From JAAGZL01 sp050297535 (GTDB lineage: Bacteria; Pseudomonadota; Gammaproteobacteria; Chromatiales; Chromatiaceae): a stretch of 43,193 bases of DNA. The stretch's first letter is position 1; every line of letters begins with the position of its first letter. Under the pieces are notes generated by a model. That model saw nothing but the letters and a program-made list of their open reading frames with translations. It did not search any database and had not been told where the DNA came from. Position numbers and translations under genes: made by a program. The DNA lies in contig JBNKSV010000017.1 in assembly GCA_050297535.1 (NCBI GenBank), positions 1 through 43,193 on the forward strand, written 5' to 3'. Of this stretch, positions 23,692-32,261 are shown piece by piece.

Positions 23692-24558
23692 ATGGCTGGC
23701 GATACGCTCACTTCCGGCGAGTATATTAAGCATCACCTTACCAATCTTGCCTTTGGTAGAACCCACGATGGCTGGGGGTTTGCCCACAATGCAGACGAGA
23801 TCAAAGAGATGGGCTTCATGGCTATCCATGTGGACACCATGTTTTGGTCTATCCTACTCGGTGTGCTGATGATTTGGGTCATGCGCCGGGTCGCGGTCAA
23901 TGCCACCAGTGGCGTACCGGGCAAGTTGCAGAACTTTGCCGAGATGCTGGTGGAGTTCATCGACAGCAACGTACGCGGCTCCTTTACCGGACAGAATCCC
24001 CTAATATCGCCCCTGGCCCTTACCATCTTTGTTTGGATATTCCTGCAGAATCTGATGGATCTGGTGCCAGTGGATTTGATCCCGTACGTGGTTGGTGATC
24101 ACGGTCTTGGCCTGGTTCATTTTATGAAGGTGGTTCCTTCCACCGATCCCAACGGCACCTTCGGTATGGCCATCGGCGTCTTTCTACTGATGCTGTATTA
24201 CAGCGTCAAGATCAAGGGGATCGGAGGTTTTGCCGGTGAGTTGGCCCTGCAACCCTTCAGCGCCAACAACATCATAGTTAAGATACTGTTTGTGCCGGTG
24301 AACCTGATCCTGGAGTTGGTCGGTCTGTTGGCCAAACCCATCTCTCTCGCCCTGCGACTATTCGGCAACATGTACGCTGGTGAGATGATCTTCATCCTGA
24401 TCGCATTGATGTACAGTGGCGGTATTGCCCTGGGGCTGTTTGGCGGGCTTTTGCAGCTGGGCTGGGCTATCTTCCACATCCTCATTATTACGCTACAAGC
24501 ATTTATCTTTATGGTGCTGACCATCGTCTATCTGGACATGGCGCACCATGAGCATTGA
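23692..24558 (+). CDS. atpB: F0F1 ATP synthase subunit a
   Basis: This 288-residue stator channel protein carries protons to and from the c-ring. The N-terminus is long (EYIKHHLTNLAFG), followed by at least five membrane helices. The essential arginine lies in LALRLFGNMYAGEM, with the Asn-Met-Tyr-Ala-Gly-Glu block behind it. The last helix has LQAFIFMVLTIVYLDMAHH. NLMDLVPVDLIPY is another conserved block. The sequence does not show a sodium-type pattern. It precedes atpE by 37 bases. Confidence 0.96.
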   Translation: MAGDTLTSGEYIKHHLTNLAFGRTHDGWGFAHNADEIKEMGFMAIHVDTMFWSILLGVLMIWVMRRVAVNATSGVPGKLQNFAEMLVEFIDSNVRGSFTGQNPLISPLALTIFVWIFLQNLMDLVPVDLIPYVVGDHGLGLVHFMKVVPSTDPNGTFGMAIGVFLLMLYYSVKIKGIGGFAGELALQPFSANNIIVKILFVPVNLILELVGLLAKPISLALRLFGNMYAGEMIFILIALMYSGGIALGLFGGLLQLGWAIFHILIITLQAFIFMVLTIVYLDMAHHEH

Positions 24559-24595
24559 TTAATTTAACAACTGATCTTTATAACTGGAGACCAAA

Positions 24596-24832
24596 ATGGA
24601 CCAAGCACTTATATACATCGCCGGCTCACTCATGATGGGCTTTGCCGCCTTGGGAGCCGCCGTGGGCATTGGCATGCTAGGTGGACGTTTTCTTGAGGGT
24701 TCAGCCCGTCAGCCAGAACTTATTCCGCTGCTGCGTACCCAGTTCTTCATCGTCATGGGCCTGGTGGACGCCGTACCTATGATCGCTGTGGGCCTGTCCA
24801 TGTACATTCTTTTTGCTGTTGTTGGCGGCTAA
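24596..24832 (+). CDS. atpE: F0F1 ATP synthase subunit c
   Basis: This is the 78-residue proteolipid hairpin that forms the rotor ring. Helix 1 has the glycine-rich GAAVGIGMLGGRFLEG, the polar loop is ARQPEL, and helix 2 carries the proton-binding Asp58 in GLVDAVPMIAVG. It lacks the extra Gln/Glu and Ser/Thr ligands of sodium-type rings, so a proton-driven enzyme is inferred. It is very close to the E. coli protein. A GGAGAC ribosome site precedes the ATG, in keeping with the high copy number of this subunit. Confidence 0.97.
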   Translation: MDQALIYIAGSLMMGFAALGAAVGIGMLGGRFLEGSARQPELIPLLRTQFFIVMGLVDAVPMIAVGLSMYILFAVVGG

Positions 24833-24889
24833 GCGCTTTGACGGTAAAGAAAACACAGATTAACTCGTTCAACGCAAGGTAATTCCCAG

Positions 24890-25360
24890 ATGAATATTAA
24901 TTTGACTCTGGTTGCGCAGATGCTCTCCTTCGTTGTGTTCGTGTGGTTCACCATGAAATATGTCTGGACCCCGATCATGGCGGCGCTGGAAACGCGCAAG
25001 CAGGAGATCGCTGATGGCTTGGCCGCGGCGGAGCGGGGGCAACATGAACAGGAACTGGCTAAGAACCGCGCCAGGGATGTACTGCACGAGGCCAAGCTAC
25101 AGGCCGCAGACATCGTAACCCAGGCCCAGAAGCGCGCCTCGGAGATCGTGGATGAGGCCAAAGGCAACGCTCAGGTTGAGGGTGCTCGCATCCTGACCGC
25201 CGCCAAGGCTGAGGTGGAGCAGGAGACGGTAAGGGCGCGTGAGCAACTGCGCGCTAAGCTGGCAGAGCTGGCGGTAGCCGGTGCGGCCAAGATCCTGGAA
25301 AGAGAGGTCAATGCCGAGACGCATAAAGATATCGTCGAAGCCTTGGCCGAGCAGATCTAG
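24890..25360 (+). CDS. atpF: F0F1 ATP synthase subunit b
   Basis: This is the peripheral stalk subunit of 156 residues, the same length as in E. coli. A single N-terminal membrane anchor (NLTLVAQMLSFVVFVWFTMK) is followed by TPIMAALETRKQEIADGLAAAE and a long charged coiled coil that contacts delta and F1. There is one copy, so a b2 homodimer is expected instead of the b/b' pair of phototrophs. It ends in TAG at the family's normal length. The frame after that TAG runs open for more than 30 codons without homology, so the TAG must terminate. atpH starts 5 bases on. Confidence 0.96.
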   Translation: MNINLTLVAQMLSFVVFVWFTMKYVWTPIMAALETRKQEIADGLAAAERGQHEQELAKNRARDVLHEAKLQAADIVTQAQKRASEIVDEAKGNAQVEGARILTAAKAEVEQETVRAREQLRAKLAELAVAGAAKILEREVNAETHKDIVEALAEQI

Positions 25361-25365
25361 CACAT

Positions 25366-25905
25366 ATGGCCATCGACGCGACCACACTGGCACGCCCCTA
25401 CGCAGAGGCCCTGTTTGCCCGGGCACAAGAGACCAACTCTCTGGATGTCTGGGGTGGGACCCTGGAGCTGCTGGCGGCTATGGTGCAGGATCAGGTTATG
25501 GCGAACGCCATATCCGATCCACTGCTGAACAAAACCGATCTTATCAAGCTGATCCTGGATATCGGCGGCGACAGGTTTAATCAGGAGGCAAAGAATCTGG
25601 TTCAGCTCCTGGTGGAGAATGGTCGTCTCCCGGTACTGCCAGAGATAGCGGCCTTATATGAGCAACTGAAAGCAGAGAGTCAGCAGATCCTTAAGGTGCA
25701 TGTGCGCTCTGCCTATGAATTTACCACCGACCAGGAGCAGCAGATCGCTGCTGGTCTGAAACGCAAGCTTGGTCTTGATGTAACCATCACCAGTGAACAG
25801 GATAAGACCCTGATCGGCGGGGTGCATATACGCGCCGGCGACCTTGTCATTGATGGCTCCATCAGGGGAAAGATCGAACAATTGGCCAACGAATTGGGAA
25901 TTTAA
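25366..25905 (+). CDS. atpH: F0F1 ATP synthase subunit delta
   Basis: This 179-residue stator subunit joins b2 to the top of F1. The N-terminal helical bundle starts TLARPYAEALFARAQE. The C-terminal domain has the family signature LIGGVHIRAGDLVIDGSIRGKI, matching the delta/OSCP pattern. The ATG lies only 5 bases after the atpF stop with no clear ribosome site, so translation should be coupled to atpF. atpA begins 13 bases downstream. Confidence 0.95.
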   Translation: MAIDATTLARPYAEALFARAQETNSLDVWGGTLELLAAMVQDQVMANAISDPLLNKTDLIKLILDIGGDRFNQEAKNLVQLLVENGRLPVLPEIAALYEQLKAESQQILKVHVRSAYEFTTDQEQQIAAGLKRKLGLDVTITSEQDKTLIGGVHIRAGDLVIDGSIRGKIEQLANELGI

Positions 25906-25918
25906 GCGAGAAGCCATT

Positions 25919-27460
25919 ATGCAACTCAATCCATCAGAGATCAGCGAACTGATCAAAAATAAGATCGAGAAACTCGATCTCAAGACCGAGGCCCACAATG
26001 AGGGCACCGTGGTCAGCCTGACCGACGGTATCGCCCGTATCCACGGTCTGCAAGGTGCCATGTCCTACGAGATGCTGGAGTTTCCCGGCAATACTTACGG
26101 CCTGGCCCTGAACCTGGAGCGTGACTCCGTCGGTGCCGTGGTGCTGGGTGACTACAAGCACCTCACCGAGGGTGACCCGGTAAAGTGCACCGGTCGCGTA
26201 TTGGAGGTGCCGGTAGGCGAGGGGCTGCTGGGACGGGTGGTGGATGCCCTGGGTAATCCTATTGACGGCAAGGGCCCGATCGAATGCGATCAGACCTCAC
26301 CGATCGAAAAGGTTGCACCTGGTGTAATTACCCGTAAATCGGTAAACCAACCGGTGCAGACCGGACTTAAGGCCATCGACGCCATGGTGCCGATCGGCCG
26401 TGGCCAGCGCGAGTTGATCATCGGCGACCGCCAGACCGGTAAGACAGCGGTGGCCATTGACGCCATCATTAATCAGAAGGGTACCGGGGTTAAGTGTATC
26501 TACGTGGCGGTGGGTCAGAAGAACTCATCTATCGCTCAGGTGATGCATAGATTGGAACAGCACGGTGCCCTGGAACACACCATCATCGTAGCTGCCCCGG
26601 CCGCCGATTCGGCTGCCATGCAGTTCATCGCACCGTACTCCGGATGCACCATGGGTGAGTATTTCCGCGACAAGGGCGAGGATGCACTGATCATCTATGA
26701 TGACCTGACCAAGCAGGCCTGGGCCTATCGCCAGGTGTCCCTGTTGCTACGCCGTCCGCCCGGACGTGAAGCCTATCCCGGCGACGTGTTCTATCTCCAT
26801 TCCCGTCTGCTCGAGCGTGCCGCCCGAGTGAACGAGGCCTATGTAGAGAAGGCGACCAACGGCGCGGTTAAGGGCAAGACCGGTTCTTTGACCGCATTGC
26901 CAATCATCGAGACCCAGGCCGGTGACGTATCCGCCTTCGTTCCGACCAACGTGATCTCTATCACCGACGGTCAGATCTTCCTGGAGTCTGACCTGTTCAA
27001 CGCCAACATCCGTCCGGCCATCAACGCCGGTCTATCGGTATCCCGTGTGGGTGGCGCGGCCCAGACCAAGGTGATCAAGAAGCTAGGCGGCGGTACTCGT
27101 CTGGCCCTGGCTCAGTATCGTGAGTTGGCGGCGTTCTCCCAGTTCGCATCCGATCTGGATGAGGCCACACGCAAGCAGTTGGAGCGCGGAGAGCGTGTTA
27201 CCGAGCTGATGAAACAGCCGCAGTATTCACCTATGTCCGTAGCCGAAATGGCGGTATCCCTGTTCTCGGCCAACGAAGGCTATCTGGATGATGTGCCAGG
27301 TAACAAGGTTGTGGATTTTGAGGCCGCTCTACAAGGTTATATGAAGAGCAATAAATCGGATCTCCTGGACAAGATCAACGAGACCGGTGATTACAACGAC
27401 GAGATCGAAGAGGCCCTGCATTCGGCCTTAAAAGATTTCAAGGCCAACAACACCTGGTAA
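25919..27460 (+). CDS. atpA: F0F1 ATP synthase subunit alpha
   Basis: This is the non-catalytic nucleotide-binding subunit of F1, 513 residues as in E. coli. It begins MQLNPSEISELIKNKIEKL. The P-loop is GDRQTGKTA near residue 170. The arginine finger lies in the block around AINAGLSVSRVGGAAQTK, which contains the ATPase alpha/beta signature. I take the ATG at 25919, after GCGAGAAGCC, and not the earlier in-frame ATG at 25844, which lies inside atpH and would add 25 non-homologous residues. Confidence 0.98.
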   Translation: MQLNPSEISELIKNKIEKLDLKTEAHNEGTVVSLTDGIARIHGLQGAMSYEMLEFPGNTYGLALNLERDSVGAVVLGDYKHLTEGDPVKCTGRVLEVPVGEGLLGRVVDALGNPIDGKGPIECDQTSPIEKVAPGVITRKSVNQPVQTGLKAIDAMVPIGRGQRELIIGDRQTGKTAVAIDAIINQKGTGVKCIYVAVGQKNSSIAQVMHRLEQHGALEHTIIVAAPAADSAAMQFIAPYSGCTMGEYFRDKGEDALIIYDDLTKQAWAYRQVSLLLRRPPGREAYPGDVFYLHSRLLERAARVNEAYVEKATNGAVKGKTGSLTALPIIETQAGDVSAFVPTNVISITDGQIFLESDLFNANIRPAINAGLSVSRVGGAAQTKVIKKLGGGTRLALAQYRELAAFSQFASDLDEATRKQLERGERVTELMKQPQYSPMSVAEMAVSLFSANEGYLDDVPGNKVVDFEAALQGYMKSNKSDLLDKINETGDYNDEIEEALHSALKDFKANNTW

Positions 27461-27500
27461 TTGGCAACTTCGGAACGATCACGTCAGATAAGGTTTAGAA

Positions 27501-28361
27501 ATGGCAGGCGCAAAAGAGATACGCACACAGATCGCTAGCATCAAAAACACGCAGAAGATCACGCGTGCAATGGAGATGGTGGCGGCGTCCAAGATGCGTA
27601 AGGCGCAGGATCGCATGAAGGCAACCCGGCCTTACGCAGACAAGATGCGTAACGTGATCGGACACCTGGCCCATGCCCATCCTGAATATCGCCATAGCTT
27701 TATGAAGGAGCGCGAGGTCAAGCGGGTCGGATATATAGTCATCTCTTCCGACCGTGGACTATGCGGCGGTTTGAATAACAACCTGTTCCGCATGATGCTG
27801 AAGGACCTGCGTGCGCATCATGATGCGGGTGTCGAGATAGATTTTTGCACTATCGGCACCAAGGCCCTGGGCTTCTTCCGCCGTTTCGGCGGTAAGGTGC
27901 TGGGACAGATTACGCACCTTGGTGATGCGCCCCGTTTCGAGGATCTGATTGGCACCATAAAGATTATGCTGGATGCCTATGAGTCAGGCGAAGTGGATCG
28001 CATATACATCGCATCCAATGTGTTCGTAAACACCATGACCCAAAAGCCGACCGTAGAACAGCTGGTTCCGATTGCCTCCAAACCGGACAAAGACCTCAAG
28101 CACTATTGGGACTACATATATGAGCCCGATTCTAAAGAGGTGCTGGATAGTCTGTTGAACAGGTATATCGAGGCCCTGGTTTATCAGGGAGTGGTGGAGA
28201 ACGGCGCTTGTGAACAGTCGGCCAGAATGGTGGCCATGAAGTCGGCATCTGACAATGCCGGCAATCTGATAGATGAGCTACAACTGATCTACAACAAGGC
28301 GCGTCAGGCTGCCATTACCCAGGAGATCTCCGAGATCGTCGGCGGCGCTGCCGCGGTCTAA
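27501..28361 (+). CDS. atpG: F0F1 ATP synthase subunit gamma
   Basis: This is the central rotor shaft, 286 residues. The N-terminal coiled coil starts AKEIRTQIASIKNTQKITRAMEMVAA. The C-terminal partner helix carries the family signature around SDNAGNLIDELQLIYNKARQ and ends AAITQEISEIVGGAAAV. The Rossmann-like middle domain has SSDRGLCGGLNNNLF. All landmarks are complete. It lies between atpA and atpD with gaps of 40 and 79 bp. Confidence 0.97.
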   Translation: MAGAKEIRTQIASIKNTQKITRAMEMVAASKMRKAQDRMKATRPYADKMRNVIGHLAHAHPEYRHSFMKEREVKRVGYIVISSDRGLCGGLNNNLFRMMLKDLRAHHDAGVEIDFCTIGTKALGFFRRFGGKVLGQITHLGDAPRFEDLIGTIKIMLDAYESGEVDRIYIASNVFVNTMTQKPTVEQLVPIASKPDKDLKHYWDYIYEPDSKEVLDSLLNRYIEALVYQGVVENGACEQSARMVAMKSASDNAGNLIDELQLIYNKARQAAITQEISEIVGGAAAV

Positions 28362-28440
28362 TCCTGGATCAGAATAGAACGTTAATGCGTCGGGCCAGCC
28401 CGACATATGAGTAAAGTTTAGATATAAAGAGGAACCGCAA

Positions 28441-29817
28441 ATGAGTCTCGGAAAAGTGGTGGAAATCATCGGCGCTGTGGTCGACGTTCAGTTCCCCATG
28501 GGCGACATGCCAAAGGTCTACGACGCGCTGAAGATTGAAGAGGTCGGACTGACCCTGGAGGTTCAGCAGCAACTGGGTGACGGCGTTGCGCGTACTATCG
28601 CCATGGGTTCAACCGACGGACTGAGACGTGGTCTTGAGGCAGTAAACACCGGCACCCCGATCCAGGTTCCGGTAGGGCAGGGTACCCTGGGACGCATCAT
28701 GGATGTGCTGGGCAATCCTGTGGACGATGCCGGCCCGATCGAGACAGATACAGCTATGCCGATTCACCGTACGGCGCCCACCTTTGAAGAGCAGGCTACG
28801 GCCACCGAGGTGCTGGAGACCGGCATCAAGGTTATCGACCTGATCATGCCTATTGCCAAGGGTGGTAAGATCGGCCTGTTCGGGGGCGCGGGTGTGGGCA
28901 AGACCGTTACCCTGATGGAGCTGATCCGTAATATCGCGGTTGAACACTCCGGTTTCTCAGTATTTGCCGGTGTCGGCGAGCGTACCCGCGAAGGTAACGA
29001 CTTCTACCACGAGATGGAAGAGGGCGGGGTTCTGGACAAGGTGGCCCTGGTCTATGGCCAGATGAACGAGCCTCCCGGCAACCGTCTGCGTGTGGCCCTG
29101 ACCGGCCTGACTATGGCAGAGTTTTTCCGTGACGAGGGTCGCGACGTACTTATGTTCGTAGACAACATCTACCGCTACACCCTAGCGGGAACCGAGGTGT
29201 CCGCGCTACTTGGTCGTATGCCATCCGCTGTAGGTTATCAGCCTACCCTGGCGGAAGAGATGGGTGTGCTGCAGGAGCGTATTACCTCCACTAAGACCGG
29301 TTCCATCACCTCCTTCCAGGCGGTTTATGTACCGGCGGATGACCTGACCGACCCTTCCCCAGCTACTACCTTTGCTCACTTGGACGCCACCCTGGTGTTG
29401 TCCAGGCAGATCGCTGAGTTGGGCATCTATCCCGCGGTGGATCCGCTGGATTCCACCTCCCGTATTCTGGACCCGAACGTGGTTGGCCAGGAGCACTATG
29501 AGGTGGCACGTGCGGTACAGGGGACCTTGCAGCGTTATAAGGAGCTGAAGGACATCATCGCGATCCTGGGTATGGACGAGTTGTCGGAAGAGGACAAGCT
29601 GACCGTATCACGCGCCCGCAAGATTCAGCGCTTCCTGTCCCAGCCGTTCTTCGTGGCCGAGGTGTTCACCGGCACCCCAGGCAAGTATGTCAGCCTGAAG
29701 GACACCATTAAGGGCTTTAAGGCCATCGTTGCCGGCGAGCACGATAGCCTGCCGGAGCAGGCCTTCTATATGGTTGGCGGTATAGAAGAAGCGGTTGAGC
29801 GCGGCACCAAGAGCTAG
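28441..29817 (+). CDS. atpD: F0F1 ATP synthase subunit beta
   Basis: This is the catalytic subunit of F1, 458 residues. The P-loop is GGAGVGKTV. The catalytic glutamate lies in GVGERTREGNDFYHEM. The Walker B block is LMFVDNIYRYTLAGTEVSALLGR, and the signature PAVDPLDSTSR is present. It is very similar to the E. coli protein throughout. GAGGA precedes the ATG. It ends in TAG, which overlaps the AGGAGA ribosome site of atpC 11 bases before that start. Codon use is more biased than in surrounding genes, as expected for high expression. Confidence 0.98.
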   Translation: MSLGKVVEIIGAVVDVQFPMGDMPKVYDALKIEEVGLTLEVQQQLGDGVARTIAMGSTDGLRRGLEAVNTGTPIQVPVGQGTLGRIMDVLGNPVDDAGPIETDTAMPIHRTAPTFEEQATATEVLETGIKVIDLIMPIAKGGKIGLFGGAGVGKTVTLMELIRNIAVEHSGFSVFAGVGERTREGNDFYHEMEEGGVLDKVALVYGQMNEPPGNRLRVALTGLTMAEFFRDEGRDVLMFVDNIYRYTLAGTEVSALLGRMPSAVGYQPTLAEEMGVLQERITSTKTGSITSFQAVYVPADDLTDPSPATTFAHLDATLVLSRQIAELGIYPAVDPLDSTSRILDPNVVGQEHYEVARAVQGTLQRYKELKDIIAILGMDELSEEDKLTVSRARKIQRFLSQPFFVAEVFTGTPGKYVSLKDTIKGFKAIVAGEHDSLPEQAFYMVGGIEEAVERGTKS

Positions 29818-29828
29818 GAGATAGCACC

Positions 29829-30251
29829 ATGGCAATGACAATCCATGTGGATATAGTCAGCGCAGAGGCCGAGATCTATTCCGGCCTGGCGGAGATGGTC
29901 TATGCCCCTGCGGAGATGGGTGAGGTTGGTATCGCCCCGATGCATGCTCCTCTGGTAACCCGCATGCAGCCTGGCGAGGTGCGGTTGGACCTGGGCGAGG
30001 GTAAGGAGCAGAAGAGTTTCTACGTCTCCGGCGGTATTCTTGAGGTGCAGCCATATACCGTGACCATCCTGGCCGATACCGCCATTCGCGCCGCCGATCT
30101 TGATGAGGCCGCAGCCCTGGCAGCCAAACAACGGGCCGAAGACGCTCTGGCCGGGCACGCTGCTGACATGGAGTTCGCCAAGGCCCAGGCCGAGTTGCAT
30201 GAGGCCGCCGCCCAGCTGCGTGCTATTGAAAGAATCCGCAAGCAGTCATAG
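29829..30251 (+). CDS. atpC: F0F1 ATP synthase subunit epsilon
   Basis: This small F1 subunit of 140 residues couples and inhibits ATPase activity. The N-terminal beta-sandwich has TIHVDIVSAEAEIYSGLAEMV, GEVGIAPMHAPLVTRMQPGEV and FYVSGGILEVQP. The C-terminal helical hairpin that inhibits rotation starts at DLDEAAALAAKQRAEDAL. It completes the operon in the standard order I-B-E-F-H-A-G-D-C. A GC-rich hairpin follows its TAG stop. Confidence 0.95.
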   Translation: MAMTIHVDIVSAEAEIYSGLAEMVYAPAEMGEVGIAPMHAPLVTRMQPGEVRLDLGEGKEQKSFYVSGGILEVQPYTVTILADTAIRAADLDEAAALAAKQRAEDALAGHAADMEFAKAQAELHEAAAQLRAIERIRKQS

Positions 30252-30266
30252 AATCCTTCCCTTTGT

Positions 30267-30287
30267 CCCGGCCCATACTGGGCCGGG
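30267..30287 (+). terminator. GC-rich hairpin after atpC (no U-tract)
   Basis: A perfect 9-bp stem CCCGGCCCA/TGGGCCGGG with a 3-base loop lies 15 bases after atpC. Without a T-run it is a weak intrinsic terminator. It may protect the 3' end of the atp mRNA or attenuate reading into the next gene. Confidence 0.45.
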
Positions 30288-30314
30288 CACATCGATACAA
30301 TTACGGACCTTGAT

Positions 30315-30794
30315 ATGTCTACGGAAACCATTCAGCCGGGAAAGTTCGTCTCTCTCACCTACACCATAAGCGATATAGATAATAATCTGTTAGAACAGAA
30401 CGATATACCGGTCAACTACATCCACAGCGGCGACAAGGAACTGATCGGCGGAATGGATAGTGCGGTTATGGGGAAGTCAGCTGGCGATACCGTTGAGATG
30501 TTGGTGCCGCCGGAAGACGGTTTTGGTGAGCCGGATCCCGATCTCACCTTTACCGATGACCTGGAAAATGTTCCGCCTCAGTTCCGCCATGTTGGGGCCG
30601 AGGTACAGATGCAGAACGATTCCGGCGATGTTAAGACCTTCTACGTCACCAAGATCGAAGATGGCAGGCTCACCGTAGATGGTAATCACCCCTTGGCGGG
30701 CAAGACCCTGAAGGTAAGGGTGAAGATCCTGGAGGTGCGTAATCCCACCCTGGAGGATATGGGGCCGGATATGAGTGGTGTCACCATAAACTGA
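30315..30794 (+). CDS. FKBP-type peptidyl-prolyl isomerase, SlyD-like
   Basis: This is a 159-residue cytoplasmic isomerase and chaperone. The FKBP half starts GKFVSLTYTISD and includes IPVNYIHSGDKELIGGMDSAVMG, with an insert-in-flap domain (about residues 70-125) as in SlyD/SlpA. It ends with GNHPLAGKTLKVRVKILEVR, close to the SlyD consensus NHPLAGK.L.F.V.V. The histidine-rich metal tail of E. coli SlyD is absent, so nickel binding is not supported and I withhold the gene symbol. It is a probable single-gene unit between the atp operon and glmU, starting 27 bases after the GC-rich hairpin. Confidence 0.87.
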   Translation: MSTETIQPGKFVSLTYTISDIDNNLLEQNDIPVNYIHSGDKELIGGMDSAVMGKSAGDTVEMLVPPEDGFGEPDPDLTFTDDLENVPPQFRHVGAEVQMQNDSGDVKTFYVTKIEDGRLTVDGNHPLAGKTLKVRVKILEVRNPTLEDMGPDMSGVTIN

Positions 30795-30884
30795 TCACCT
30801 GGCGTGTAAATTTCATCAAAAAGGGCCGCAGCGTCCTATTCACTCAGTTATAATGCCCGACAAAAGATGAAAGATGGAGAGGCT

Positions 30885-32255
30885 ATGAAGTTGGGCGTTG
30901 TTATTCTTGCGGCGGGACAGGGGACCAGAATGCGTTCTCGTTTGCCCAAGGTCCTGCACGATCTGGCAGGGCGTCCCCTACTGGACCACGCTATCCAGGC
31001 GGCAAAACGGCTGTCGCCAGAGAAGATTGCAGTGGTCTATGGGCATGGTGGAGAACAGGTGAAGAGCGCCTTTTCAGATCCGGATCTGGTCTGGGTCGAG
31101 CAGAAAGAGCAGCTTGGCACTGGCCACGCCGTTGCCCAGGCTTTACCTGCGTTACAGGGAGTGGAGCATATCTTGGTGTTGTATGGCGATGTGCCACTAT
31201 TGCGCGACAAGACCCTCTGCTCTTTGGTCACCGCCAGCATGTATTCCGATCTTACCCTGCTTACCGCTGCCTTCGACGATCCTACCGGATATGGCCGCAT
31301 AGTACGCGCCCGTGATGGTAAGATTCAGCGCATTGTTGAACATAAGGACGCCACCGCAGGCGAGCGGGAGATAACAGAGATCAACACCGGTATCCTTATC
31401 GCAAAACGTGATGCCCTAGAGGGCTGGCTGGAGAAGGTGGACAACAAGAATTCGCAAGGGGAGTTCTATCTTACCGATGTGATTGGATTGGCGGTTGCCG
31501 ATGGTGTCTGTGTACAGTCATCGCAACCGAAGGAGTTGGATGAGGTGGCGGGGGTAAACGACCGCGCCCAACTGGCCCATCTGGAACGCCGGTTTCAGCA
31601 GTGGCAGGCCGAAGAGCTGATGCGCGCCGGTCTGAGTCTGCGTGACCCAAGCCGCTTCGATCTGCGCGGCAGCCTTGAGTTTGGCGAAGATGTGAGCATT
31701 GAGAGCAACGTGTTGCTGGAAGGTGATGTAAAGCTGGGTAGAGATGTAGTCATTGGCGCCAATACTGTCATCCGCAACAGCCTGGTCGGTGACGGCGTGG
31801 TTATCAAAGAGAACTGTGTGATCGAGGATGCCGTCGTGGGTAATAGCTGCACCATCGGCCCGTTCGCACGTATCCGGCCACAGACCGAATTGGCCGAAGA
31901 CGCCCATATCGGCAACTTTGTCGAGATAAAGAAATCTAAGATCGGTTCCGGCAGCAAGGTCAACCACCTCACCTATATCGGTGACTGCCATATAGGCAAG
32001 GCGGTGAACGTGGGCGCGGGCACCATCACCTGTAATTACGACGGGGCCAATAAACACCTGACCGAGATCGGCGACCGAGCCTTCATCGGCTCCAACAGCT
32101 CGTTGGTGGCGCCGGTCAAGATCGGTGCAGGCGCTACCATCGGCGCCGGTTCAACCATTTCCGGCAGCGCCCCGGAAGAGACCCTGACCCTGACCCGCGC
32201 CAAGCAGATATCTCTGCCGGGTTGGAAGCGACCGACCAAAAAACCGAAGGAGTAA
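30885..32255 (+). CDS. glmU: Bifunctional UDP-GlcNAc pyrophosphorylase / glucosamine-1-phosphate N-acetyltransferase
   Basis: This enzyme makes UDP-N-acetylglucosamine for peptidoglycan and LPS. It has 456 residues, as in E. coli. The uridyltransferase domain opens VVILAAGQGTRMRSRLPK, with YGDVPLL and QGEFYLTDVIG. The left-handed beta-helix acetyltransferase domain has hexapeptide repeats from about residue 250 and the conserved NFVEIKKS, NHLTYIGD and NVGAGTITCNYDG blocks. I start at 30885 (MKLGVVIL) after GGAGAGG rather than at the in-frame ATG at 30867. glmS follows after 6 bases, so both enzymes of the pathway are coupled. Confidence 0.97.
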   Translation: MKLGVVILAAGQGTRMRSRLPKVLHDLAGRPLLDHAIQAAKRLSPEKIAVVYGHGGEQVKSAFSDPDLVWVEQKEQLGTGHAVAQALPALQGVEHILVLYGDVPLLRDKTLCSLVTASMYSDLTLLTAAFDDPTGYGRIVRARDGKIQRIVEHKDATAGEREITEINTGILIAKRDALEGWLEKVDNKNSQGEFYLTDVIGLAVADGVCVQSSQPKELDEVAGVNDRAQLAHLERRFQQWQAEELMRAGLSLRDPSRFDLRGSLEFGEDVSIESNVLLEGDVKLGRDVVIGANTVIRNSLVGDGVVIKENCVIEDAVVGNSCTIGPFARIRPQTELAEDAHIGNFVEIKKSKIGSGSKVNHLTYIGDCHIGKAVNVGAGTITCNYDGANKHLTEIGDRAFIGSNSSLVAPVKIGAGATIGAGSTISGSAPEETLTLTRAKQISLPGWKRPTKKPKE

Positions 32256-32261
32256 CATTGT

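Noticed and set aside
30252..30314. In-frame fusion of atpC to the SlyD-like gene through a TAG
   Set aside because: The two genes are in the same frame with only TAG between them, but AtpC is already full length and the intervening codons encode a GC-rich hairpin with no homology. The shared frame is most likely chance.
32256..32261. glmS ribozyme or riboswitch upstream of glmS
   Set aside because: glmU and glmS are 6 bases apart, leaving no room for a structured leader; such ribozymes are typical of Gram-positive bacteria.
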